Counted from the stretch's first letter, positions 1-5,827 are shown. The stretch: 6,046 bases of DNA from Lachnospiraceae bacterium UBA1721 (GCA_002317155.1 DCIR01000078.1:1-6046); one strand, 5' to 3'. Notes: generated by a model not told the origin, from the sequence alone. Numbers and translations: made by a program.

Positions 1-144
1 ATGAAGGATATAGCGTTGGCAAAAAACAGTGGGATTCTCGGAGTGGGATGTTTATACGGATTCGGGAGCAGAGAAGAACTTGCCGGAGCGGATATACTGG
101 TTAACAGTATAAATGAATTGTGCAGGGCATTGGCTGAACTGTAG
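1..144 (+). CDS. HAD-family phosphatase, C-terminal fragment (phosphoglycolate phosphatase-like)
   Basis: Frame 1 is open from the first base to a TAG stop and encodes 47 residues. The stretch from ALAKNSGI through GVGCLYGFGSREEL to GADILVNSINEL matches the end of HAD hydrolases of the phosphoglycolate phosphatase/PpaX type, in which the motif-4 Asp region is followed by a conserved 'A..aGi..iGv.yGygs..eL..agAd..v.s..eL' tail. The ATG at position 1 is almost certainly an internal Met, because the catalytic Asp, cap domain and motifs 1-3 are missing and must lie upstream. The encoded enzyme probably removes phosphate from a small cytosolic phosphometabolite; the substrate cannot be told from the tail. 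A strong terminator follows 46 nt after the stop, so this gene ends its own transcription unit and is separate from the downstream operon. Family call fairly sure, substrate unknown. Confidence 0.75.
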   Translation: MKDIALAKNSGILGVGCLYGFGSREELAGADILVNSINELCRALAEL

Positions 145-190
145 TCGTGAGAGGCTTAGTCGCCGATAATAAAATAGTTTACAGATATAG

Positions 191-233
191 TCAGTCATAC
201 TTACTAAAATGTAAGTATGATTGATTTTTTTTT
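191..233 (+). terminator. Intrinsic terminator after the HAD phosphatase gene
   Basis: The left arm 191-204 pairs with 211-224 around the 6-nt loop TAAAAT. Ten pairs next to the loop are perfect (TCATACTTAC/GTAAGTATGA) and four more outer pairs include one G-U. Nine T residues follow at 225-233. The stem is AT-rich but long, and this arrangement is typical of Rho-independent terminators in Clostridia. Confidence 0.85.
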
Positions 234-249
234 GCGAATATAATAAAAT
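221..249 (+). promoter_or_regulatory. Possible sigma-A promoter of the operon
   Basis: TTGATT (221-226) is separated by 17 bp from TAAAAT (244-249), and a perfect TATAAT overlaps at 239-244 but lacks a good -35 box. A promoter is expected here because a terminator ends at 233 and the next gene starts at about 317. The -35 candidate would lie inside the terminator's 3' arm. The elements are imperfect in AT-rich DNA, so this is tentative. Confidence 0.35.
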
Positions 250-302
250 AAATTGATTAAGTATATAAAAATGCGTTGACTATGTCTTGTGGTCGGATGC
301 AT

Positions 303-308
303 GGGAGA
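303..308 (+). promoter_or_regulatory. Ribosome binding site deciding the YcxB-like start
   Basis: GGGAGA lies 8 nt before ATG 317. An in-frame TTG exists at 287 but has no comparable upstream purine-rich site, so ATG 317 is preferred. Confidence 0.6.
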
Positions 309-316
309 CAGAAGAT

Positions 317-802
317 ATGGTAGAAACTGATATCAAACTGACTGTCGGTGATTTGTATGATTACAATCTCAGACATTCATATACACAAATATCCACTTTA
401 CTTGCAACCGCTGTGGGAATTGCAGGTGTTGCTGTCGGCATATATTGGAGGCAGCAGTACTGGATAATGATGATAGTCATCGGGGCGTTGCTTATTTTAT
501 ATATGCCCATTACTTTGCTGGTTAAGAGCAGTCAGACCTTTGCACTGTCGCCGGCAATGAAAAAGCCTGTTCACTATGTGCTTAATGACGAGGGAATCAC
601 GGTATCGCAGGATGGTCAGAGTCAGACACTTGCGTGGAGCGGAGTTCATAAGGCTGTATCAACCGGAAGAAGTATTATTATTTATACTTCTAAGAATTCA
701 GCTTCTGTTTTTCCTAAGAGGCAGGTGGGAGAGGCACTGCCGGTTTTGATTCAGACTATTTCATCTAATATCGATCCGAAGAAGAATAAGATAAAGCAGT
801 AG
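317..802 (+). CDS. YcxB-like family membrane protein
   Basis: This 161-residue protein has two hydrophobic segments at about residues 24-42 and 49-69, separated by a short WRQQY turn. A soluble C-terminal domain of about 90 residues follows. The C-terminal pattern (YVLNDEGITV, then TLAWSGVHKAV, then IIIYTSKNSASVFPKRQVG) is the YcxB-like layout, in which a beta-rich domain carries a 'W..i.k....' strand and a late 'iiPkr' motif. It is probably an inner-membrane protein with both ends in the cytoplasm. The family has no established biochemical function. The start is ATG 317, with GGGAGA 8 nt upstream; an alternative TTG at 287 would add ten residues. It is the first gene of the operon and its stop lies 13 nt before tsaE. 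A role in t6A synthesis should not be assumed from position alone. The lysine-rich tail (DPKKNKIKQ) is unremarkable. Confidence 0.75.
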   Translation: MVETDIKLTVGDLYDYNLRHSYTQISTLLATAVGIAGVAVGIYWRQQYWIMMIVIGALLILYMPITLLVKSSQTFALSPAMKKPVHYVLNDEGITVSQDGQSQTLAWSGVHKAVSTGRSIIIYTSKNSASVFPKRQVGEALPVLIQTISSNIDPKKNKIKQ

Positions 803-815
803 ATTGGTAGTAAAA

Positions 816-1256
816 ATGCAGATACAGGAATATGAAACATTTTCCCCTGAGGAAACCTTTGCAATAGGAGAGCAATTTGGGCGTGAAGCTAAGCCCGGTC
901 AGGTGCTCGCTTTAACGGGTGATCTCGGAGTGGGTAAGACTTTGTTTACACAGGGACTTGCCAAGGGACTTGGGATAGAAGGACCGGTGAGCAGTCCTAC
1001 ATTTACAATTGTACAGGTTTATGAAAACGGTAGAATTCCGTTCTATCATTTTGACGTATACAGAATAGCCGATCCGGAAGAGATGGATGAGATAGGCTTT
1101 GATGATTATGTTTACGGAGAAGGCATATGTCTGATTGAGTGGGCAGAACTTATTGAGGATATTTTGCCGGAAAATTGTACTCGAATCACTATCGAGAAAA
1201 ATCTTGAAAAAGGATTTGATTATCGAATCATCAAGGTTAAAGGCGTGGAGGCATAG
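816..1256 (+). CDS. tsaE: tRNA t6A biosynthesis ATPase TsaE
   Basis: TsaE is the small cytosolic ATPase that binds the TsaB-TsaD complex and drives multiple rounds of threonylcarbamoyl transfer to A37 of ANN-decoding tRNAs. The 146-residue product shows the family landmarks in order: Walker A GDLGVGKT (residues 35-42), the switch SSPTF (59-63), the HFDVYR motif with its conserved Asp (78-83), and the IEWAE motif (107-111). The length fits the family (about 150 residues). I chose ATG 816. An in-frame TTG at 804 would add MVVK-type residues, but neither start has a clear Shine-Dalgarno site, so the upstream gene 13 nt away may feed ribosomes to it. The stop codon directly abuts the tsaB ATG in the same reading frame. 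Identification is very secure. Confidence 0.96.
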   Translation: MQIQEYETFSPEETFAIGEQFGREAKPGQVLALTGDLGVGKTLFTQGLAKGLGIEGPVSSPTFTIVQVYENGRIPFYHFDVYRIADPEEMDEIGFDDYVYGEGICLIEWAELIEDILPENCTRITIEKNLEKGFDYRIIKVKGVEA

Positions 1257-1958
1257 ATGAAGATTATCGGTTTAGACAGCTCCGGACTGGTCGCAGGAGT
1301 TGCGCTCTGGGAAGATGGAGTTATCAGAGCGGATTATACTACTAATTACAAAAAGACTCATTCACAGACATTGCTTCCGATGCTTGATGAAATCAGAAAC
1401 ATGACAGACCTGGACATGAATACTATTGATGCGATAGCGATAGCGGCAGGTCCGGGATCATATACAGGTCTCAGAATCGGTGCAGCTACGGCGAAAGGCC
1501 TGGGATTTGCTTTGGACAAGCCGATTATTGAAGTGCCTACACTTGAGGGCCTGGCATTTAATCTGTGGGGAACAACTGATGTGGTTTGCCCGCTTATGGA
1601 TGCACGCAGACAGCAGGTGTATGCAGGTATATATGATTTTAATCCTGATCTTAATACTTTGATGGAACAGAGCGCTATACCTGTTGTCGATGTATTGGAA
1701 AAGGTAAATGAAATCGGAAGACCTGTTGTTTTCCTTGGTGATGGTGCACCGGTATACCGGTCAATTATTGAGGAAAAGGTTACTGCTCCGTATAGGTTTG
1801 CACCTGCACATAGAAGTCATCAGAGTGCGGCGTCGGTAGCCACTCTCGGAGCTATGTATTTTGAACAGGGACGCTTTGTATCGGCAGCAGATCATGCTCC
1901 GGTTTATTTGAGAAAGAGTCAGGCTGAAAATGAAGGGCCGAAGGATTTCCTTATTTGA
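1257..1958 (+). CDS. tsaB: tRNA t6A biosynthesis scaffold protein TsaB
   Basis: TsaB is an ASKHA-fold partner that dimerises with TsaD, lacks full catalytic residues itself, and is required for t6A formation on tRNA. The 233-residue protein has the N-terminal IGLDSSG (4-10), THSQTLLP (34-41), the glycine-rich GPGSYTGLRIG (65-75) that is the family signature, MDARRQQVY (114-122), and the C-terminal PVYLRKSQAE (215-224). The length is normal for the family. The metal-binding HxxxH of TsaD is absent, which separates it from that paralogue. ATG 1257 is fixed by the in-frame TAG immediately before it and by GGAGG at 1247-1251, 5 nt upstream, inside the end of tsaE. The stop overlaps the candidate rimI start by 4 nt, indicating translational coupling. 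Confidence 0.96.
   Translation: MKIIGLDSSGLVAGVALWEDGVIRADYTTNYKKTHSQTLLPMLDEIRNMTDLDMNTIDAIAIAAGPGSYTGLRIGAATAKGLGFALDKPIIEVPTLEGLAFNLWGTTDVVCPLMDARRQQVYAGIYDFNPDLNTLMEQSAIPVVDVLEKVNEIGRPVVFLGDGAPVYRSIIEEKVTAPYRFAPAHRSHQSAASVATLGAMYFEQGRFVSAADHAPVYLRKSQAENEGPKDFLI
1941..1945 (+). promoter_or_regulatory. Ribosome binding site favouring a TTG start for rimI
   Basis: AAGGA lies inside the end of tsaB, 9 nt before TTG 1955 but 15 nt before ATG 1961. The spacing favours TTG, whose last two bases overlap the tsaB TGA stop (TTGA junction). Confidence 0.45.
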
Positions 1959-2401
1959 CAATGGATAAATTGATAATCAGAAGAATAGAAGAAGGAGATA
2001 TTGCTACACTTGCGGCTATAGAGGCTGAATCTTTCAGTACTCCCTGGTCCGAGCAATCCTTCAGGGAATTATTATCTATAGATTATGCGCATTATCTTGT
2101 GGCTGTGTATGATGGTGAGATAGCGGGTTCTGCGGGCATGCGTGTCATATGCAATGAGGGCAACATAGATAATGTGGTTGTTAAGAATACCTTACGTGGA
2201 AAAGGGATTGCCAATTCACTTATAGCAGAACTGATTAGGCTTGGTGATGCCATGGGCGTTGAGGCATATACACTTGAGGTGCGCGTGAGCAATTCGGCAG
2301 CTATTCATGTGTATGAAAAGAATGGATTTGTAAATGAAGGTATCAGGCCGCGTTTTTATGAAAAACCGGTTGAGGATGCAATGATTATGTGGCGCAGATA
2401 G
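1955..2401 (+). CDS. rimI: Ribosomal protein S18-alanine N-acetyltransferase RimI
   Basis: RimI is a GNAT-fold enzyme that moves an acetyl group from acetyl-CoA to the N-terminal Ala of ribosomal protein S18, with wider N-terminal acetylation in some bacteria. The 148-residue protein shows the early 'F..pWsEqsF' motif (ESFSTPWSEQSF, 26-37), the acetyl-CoA pyrophosphate loop RGKGIA (81-86), and LEVRVSNSAAIHVYEKNGF from residue 107. Glu108 and Tyr120 align with the catalytic Glu103 and Tyr115 known in enterobacterial RimI. The IRPRFYEKPVEDAMIMWRR end is also typical. The start is either TTG 1955, supported by AAGGA spacing and a 4-nt overlap with tsaB, or ATG 1961, which shortens the protein by two residues. 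The place between tsaB and tsaD is a widespread arrangement. Other GNAT substrates cannot be excluded, but the subfamily call is good. Confidence 0.9.
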   Translation: MTMDKLIIRRIEEGDIATLAAIEAESFSTPWSEQSFRELLSIDYAHYLVAVYDGEIAGSAGMRVICNEGNIDNVVVKNTLRGKGIANSLIAELIRLGDAMGVEAYTLEVRVSNSAAIHVYEKNGFVNEGIRPRFYEKPVEDAMIMWRR

Positions 2402-2425
2402 CGCATTAGCTGAGTAGGTATATTA

Positions 2426-3334
2426 ATGTTAGATGTTTGTTTGCTGGGAACAGGCGGAATGATGCCGCTGCCATATAGATGGCTGACCTCGCTTATGATG
2501 AGATACAACGGAAGCAGTATTTTGATCGACTGTGGTGAAGGAACTCAGATTGCAATGAGAGAAAAGGGCTGGAGTCCTAATCCGATTGATGTGATTTGTT
2601 TTACCCATTATCACGCGGATCATATCAGTGGATTGCCGGGAATGCTCCTTAACATGGGTAATGCCGACAGAACTGAGCCGCTGTTGCTTATTGGACCGAA
2701 AGGAATTGAACGTGTTGTTAATGCTCTTAGGGTTATAGCACCTGAACTTCCTTTTGAACTTAAGTTTATGGAGATAACAGAGCCGGAACAGGTATTTGAA
2801 TTTGAAGGATATAGGCTCAAGGCTTTTAGAGTTAATCACAGCATGGTGTGCTATGGCTACACTATGGAGATAGACAGGCAGGGACGTTTTGACAAGGAAC
2901 GAGCGGAGGCTGCCGGCATTCCCATGAAATTCTGGAGCAAGCTTCAAAAGGGTGAAGTGATCGAGAATGAGGGTATGACATATACTCCTGATATGGTTCT
3001 GGGAGAGGCACGTAAAGGATTAAAAGTAACTTATTGTACTGATACCAGACCGACCGAGAGCCTGACAAAAGCAGCTGCAGGATCAGACCTTTTGATACTT
3101 GAGGGTATGTATGGCGATCCGGAAGAAGCTGAAAAAGCACGCCAGAAAAAACATATGACAATGCAGGAAGCCGCACATATTGCAGCAGAAGTTAATGCTA
3201 CAGAATTATGGCTTACGCATTACAGTCCGTCCATGAATTGGCCGGATAATTATAGGGATGCAGTGAAAGCAATATTCCCTAATGCGCACATTTCCAAGGA
3301 TGGAAGAAGTGCCGAACTTAATTTTGAAGATTGA
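2426..3334 (+). CDS. rnz: Ribonuclease Z (metallo-beta-lactamase fold tRNA 3' endonuclease)
   Basis: RNase Z cuts precursor tRNA just after the discriminator base when CCA is not encoded; it is a cytosolic zinc enzyme. The 302-residue protein matches the short form in length. The metal ligands are visible: HYHADH (His61, His63, Asp65, His66), His138 in RVNHSM, Asp206 in YCTDTRP and His265 in LTHYS, with the HMT triad at 243-245 replacing the usual HST. The family's GEGTQ (37-41) and substrate-arm region are present (YGYTMEIDRQGRFD, then AAGIP, KLQKGE and GEARKG, about 143-198). Two variations are seen: the N-terminal loop is GTGGMMPLPYRW rather than the common GT.a.vPt..RN form, and HxHAD replaces HxHGD. 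Start ATG 2426 is the first after an in-frame TGA at 2411 and has a modest TAGG site 7 nt upstream. It lies 24 nt after rimI. RNase Z is most likely; a related MBL hydrolase is the alternative. Confidence 0.88.
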   Translation: MLDVCLLGTGGMMPLPYRWLTSLMMRYNGSSILIDCGEGTQIAMREKGWSPNPIDVICFTHYHADHISGLPGMLLNMGNADRTEPLLLIGPKGIERVVNALRVIAPELPFELKFMEITEPEQVFEFEGYRLKAFRVNHSMVCYGYTMEIDRQGRFDKERAEAAGIPMKFWSKLQKGEVIENEGMTYTPDMVLGEARKGLKVTYCTDTRPTESLTKAAAGSDLLILEGMYGDPEEAEKARQKKHMTMQEAAHIAAEVNATELWLTHYSPSMNWPDNYRDAVKAIFPNAHISKDGRSAELNFED

Positions 3335-3359
3335 TCTATTTTATCAGAGGAACCCGTAG

Positions 3360-3962
3360 ATGAAGTTGAAGCCACGTACTACGAGAATTACAATTATCAT
3401 AACGATTCTTATTCTTGCAGTAGTGGCATACTATGCTTATCTGTCGAATAAGAGTAAATCCGAGAGGGCGGCAGCCAGTATGACTGTTGTTGAGGAGACT
3501 CTTTCAAGAGATCTTAACAACAATTATCCACCGACACCCAAAGAGGTTATTAAGTACTACAATGACATAACGAAATGTCTGTATAACGAGACATGCACTG
3601 ATGATGAAGTGGAACGCCTGGGAATGAAAACCAGACAGCTTTATGATGATGATTTGCTCGCAGCCAATGATCTTGCTTCATTTCTGTTTCAGCTGCATTC
3701 AGATGTGAGTGATCATAAGGATAAAAAGATTACTATCATAAATATTGCACTTGCATCCAGCACCAATGTTGATTTCTATACAAGAAACGGATATTCATGT
3801 GCAAGGCTGATGTGCACGTATACTATGAATGAAAATGGAACAAACAAAACTTCTCAAATTGTCTATGTGCTGAGGAAAGATTCTGACAAGAAGTGGAAGA
3901 TTTACGGCTGGGATTTTGCTGAGAATGTTGATTTGAATGGTGACGGTGTTCCGGGAGACTGA
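3360..3962 (+). CDS. DUF6715-like membrane-anchored extracytoplasmic protein
   Basis: The 200-residue protein has a basic N-terminus (MKLKPRTTR), one hydrophobic segment at about residues 10-28 that acts as a signal anchor, and a soluble domain predicted outside the membrane. The body begins with a helical part (VVEETLSRDL, then NYPPTPKEVIKYYNDI, 43-70) and ends in strands with a YVLRKDSDKKWKIYGW motif (169-184). This is like the DUF6715 proteins of Lachnospiraceae as I recall them, and is suggestive of an NTF2-like fold; the fold is my inference. The function is unknown. Four cysteines (73, 79, 147, 152) lie in the exported part. The last residues, DLNGDGVPGD, look like the start of a calcium-binding loop. 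ATG 3360 is fixed by an in-frame TAG directly before it and by AGAGG 9 nt upstream. It sits between rnz and tsaD, and the tsaD ribosome binding site is inside its final codons. Confidence 0.75.
   Translation: MKLKPRTTRITIIITILILAVVAYYAYLSNKSKSERAAASMTVVEETLSRDLNNNYPPTPKEVIKYYNDITKCLYNETCTDDEVERLGMKTRQLYDDDLLAANDLASFLFQLHSDVSDHKDKKITIINIALASSTNVDFYTRNGYSCARLMCTYTMNENGTNKTSQIVYVLRKDSDKKWKIYGWDFAENVDLNGDGVPGD
3953..3957 (+). promoter_or_regulatory. Ribosome binding site deciding the tsaD start
   Basis: GGGAG, located in the last sense codons of the upstream gene, is 6 nt before GTG 3964. It is 15 nt before ATG 3973 and downstream of ATG 3937, so GTG 3964 is the best-supported start. Confidence 0.6.
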
Positions 3963-3963
3963 T

Positions 3964-5013
3964 GTGAAAAAGATGGGTGACGATATTTTAATATTGGGAA
4001 TAGAGAGTTCATGTGATGAAACGGCAGCTTCTGTAGTTAAGAACGGAAGAGAGATTTTGTCGAATACTATCTATTCGCAGATTGATCTGCATACTCTTTA
4101 TGGTGGCGTAGTGCCGGAGATTGCTTCGAGAAAGCATATCGAAAAAGTTAATCAGGTTGTAGAACAGTCACTCGCTGAGGCCGGAGTGACTCTTAACGAT
4201 ATTGATGGAATAGCTGTGACCTATGGTCCCGGTTTAGTGGGAGCTTTGCTGGTGGGTGTGTCTTTTGCCAAGGCTATCAGTTTTGCAAGCAATGTTCCTT
4301 TGGTTGGAGTACATCATATAGAAGGTCATATCAGTGCAAATTATATTGAAAATAAGGAACTGCAGCCTCCGTTTATGTGTCTTGTTGCTTCGGGCGGACA
4401 TTCGCACCTGGTGCTCGTGAAAGATTACGGAGAGTACGAGATAATTGCAAGAACAAGAGATGATGCTGCAGGCGAAGCATTTGATAAAGTGGCCCGTGCA
4501 ATAGGCCTCGGATACCCTGGCGGCCCTAAAATCGATAAGATTTCCAAAGAAGGTAATCCTGATGCAATAGTATTCCCGAGAGGTAAGGTCGAAGGAAGCG
4601 ATTATGATTTTAGTTTTAGTGGATTAAAATCAGCTGTTTTGAATTATCTTAACGGATGTCGTATGAAGGGCGAAGAATTTTCACAGGCAGATGTAGCGGC
4701 TTCGTTCCAGAAAGCGGTTATTGAGGTGCTCGTTGAACATTCGCTTAAGGCTACAAAAGAACATGGAATAGAACAGTTTGCTATAGCGGGTGGAGTGGCG
4801 TCAAACTCATCATTAAGAGCTGCGTTTGAGGCAGAGTGTGAGAGACAGAAGATTAAATTCTATCATCCCTCGCCTAAGCTTTGTACGGATAACGCTGCAA
4901 TGATTGCCTCAGCCGGTTACTATGAATATATTAAGGGCTACAGAAGTGGATATGATCTTAATGCTGTTCCGAATTTGCAGATTGGAGAGAAGCAGGGAGT
5001 TTTCATACCATAA
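3964..5013 (+). CDS. tsaD: tRNA N6-adenosine threonylcarbamoyltransferase TsaD
   Basis: TsaD is the catalytic ASKHA-fold enzyme that transfers the threonylcarbamoyl group from threonylcarbamoyl-AMP to A37 of tRNA, acting with TsaB and TsaE in the cytosol. The protein is 349 residues from GTG 3964. Motifs in order are LGIESSCDET (11-20), GGVVPEIASRKH (47-58), YGPGLVGALLVG (87-98), the metal-binding HHIEGH with His118 and His122, ASGGHSHLV (142-150), DFSFSGLKSA (215-224), AGGVASN (275-281) and CTDNAAM (307-313) with the metal ligand Asp309. Every family hallmark is intact. Starts at ATG 3937 (overlapping the previous gene) and ATG 3973 are possible, but GGGAG with 6-nt spacing supports GTG 3964, one base after the preceding stop. 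Its C-terminal codons take part in a short imperfect tandem repeat that extends past the stop. Confidence 0.97.
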   Translation: MKKMGDDILILGIESSCDETAASVVKNGREILSNTIYSQIDLHTLYGGVVPEIASRKHIEKVNQVVEQSLAEAGVTLNDIDGIAVTYGPGLVGALLVGVSFAKAISFASNVPLVGVHHIEGHISANYIENKELQPPFMCLVASGGHSHLVLVKDYGEYEIIARTRDDAAGEAFDKVARAIGLGYPGGPKIDKISKEGNPDAIVFPRGKVEGSDYDFSFSGLKSAVLNYLNGCRMKGEEFSQADVAASFQKAVIEVLVEHSLKATKEHGIEQFAIAGGVASNSSLRAAFEAECERQKIKFYHPSPKLCTDNAAMIASAGYYEYIKGYRSGYDLNAVPNLQIGEKQGVFIP

Positions 5014-5042
5014 TTCGAGGAGTGTTTTATACCATAACTCGT
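4996..5042 (+). repeat. Imperfect 23/24-bp tandem direct repeat across the tsaD stop codon
   Basis: Unit 1 (4996-5018, 23 nt) and unit 2 (5019-5042, 24 nt) both start with GGAGT, share the core ATACCATAA, and end in TCGA or TCGT. They match at 20 of 24 aligned columns, with one single-base gap and three substitutions. A third GGAG at 5043 starts the next register and is the ispD ribosome binding site. Unit 1 encodes the last TsaD residues and the TAA; unit 2 is non-coding. Confidence 0.8.
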
Positions 5043-5053
5043 GGAGAGAATGA

Positions 5054-5827
5054 ATGACAGGCAATAAAAAGCATTGCACACTCATACTGCTTGCAGGCGG
5101 GTGTGGAAAAAGAATGGGCAGCGATGTGCCCAAACAATTTATAGAACTGAATGACAAGCCGATTCTTTGGTACAGCCTAAGGGCAGCCGAAGAGTCGGCT
5201 ATAATAGACGAATGTATTCTTGTGATTCGCCCTGAGGATGAAGAGTATGTGCGAAAGGATATTATTGATAAGTATTCGTTCGCCAAGGTGAAACATATCG
5301 CTTGGGCGGGAAGAGAACGTTATGAGTCTGTGTGGTCCGGGCTGCTGAAGCTTGCAGGACGTGATTGGATCGATTTGTCGGCTGATGAAAAAAATGAAAC
5401 TTTGAGTGATCGCGAGCTTCACAATAATATCGACACCGATATAATATTCATTCATGATGGAGCCAGACCCTTTGTCAGTGAAATGATATTTGGTAACTGT
5501 TACGATGGCGCTGTAAAATACGGTGCCTGTGTTGCGGCTGTGAAATCAAAGGATACTGTTAAAATTGTGGATGCGGATGGGAAGATAATCAGTACGCCTG
5601 ACAGAAGTACTGTTTGGAATATGCAGACGCCCCAAACATTTGAAGCAGATCTCATATTTGATTCATACAGAAAAGTAATGTCCTTAGATAAAATCAATAT
5701 TACTGATGATGCTCAGGCAGTAGAACTTATGAGTGGAAGAGAAGTATATGTGGTGGAAGGTGATTATACCAATATCAAAGTAACGACACCCGAAGATCTG
5801 GTTACTGCAAAATCTTTTATGAAATAA
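5054..5827 (+). CDS. ispD: 2-C-methyl-D-erythritol 4-phosphate cytidylyltransferase IspD
   Basis: IspD joins CTP and 2-C-methyl-D-erythritol 4-phosphate to give CDP-methylerythritol, the third step of the MEP isoprenoid pathway, in the cytosol. The 257-residue protein has the nucleotide-binding loop LAGGCGKRMG with VPKQF (13-29), AGRERYESVWSGL (85-97), HDGARPF (134-140), KDTVK (166-170), WNMQTPQTF (188-196), TDDAQAVE (217-224) and NIKVTTPEDL (240-249). These are hallmarks of IspD; TarI-type cytidylyltransferases are close relatives, but the motif set fits IspD better. It is about 20 residues longer than the usual 225-236, because of a polar, acidic stretch at about 98-128. ATG 5054 is fixed by an in-frame TGA just before it and GGAGAGA at 5043-5049. 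It is the last operon gene, 40 nt after tsaD. Its common partner ispF is not here. Confidence 0.92.
   Translation: MTGNKKHCTLILLAGGCGKRMGSDVPKQFIELNDKPILWYSLRAAEESAIIDECILVIRPEDEEYVRKDIIDKYSFAKVKHIAWAGRERYESVWSGLLKLAGRDWIDLSADEKNETLSDRELHNNIDTDIIFIHDGARPFVSEMIFGNCYDGAVKYGACVAAVKSKDTVKIVDADGKIISTPDRSTVWNMQTPQTFEADLIFDSYRKVMSLDKINITDDAQAVELMSGREVYVVEGDYTNIKVTTPEDLVTAKSFMK

Noticed and set aside
1..144. ATG at position 1 as a true gene start encoding a 47-residue protein
   Set aside because: The peptide matches only the C-terminal tail of HAD phosphatases, so the Met is internal and the gene begins before the window.
276..304. TTGACT at 276 as a -35 box
   Set aside because: At 17 bp spacing the following hexamer is GCATGG, which is not a -10 box, and it would lie within the ribosome binding region.
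145..316. Possible riboswitch, attenuator or T-box leader before the operon
   Set aside because: Apart from the terminator hairpin and AT-rich promoter-like DNA I see no conserved leader motif, and the space after the terminator is too short.
2429..2947. Minus-strand open frame of 172 codons inside rnz
   Set aside because: It lies wholly antisense to a gene with intact RNase Z motifs, has no recognisable motifs or ribosome binding site, and its composition is that of a shadow frame.
3937..3963. ATG 3937 as the tsaD start
   Set aside because: It would overlap the upstream gene by 26 bases, lacks a ribosome binding site and adds residues (VTVFRETD) unlike TsaD N-termini; GGGAG points to GTG 3964.
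4909..5286. Minus-strand open frame of 125 codons across the tsaD-ispD junction
   Set aside because: It is antisense to the ends of two well-identified genes and shows no domain features; its serine- and leucine-rich content is typical of reverse-frame translation.
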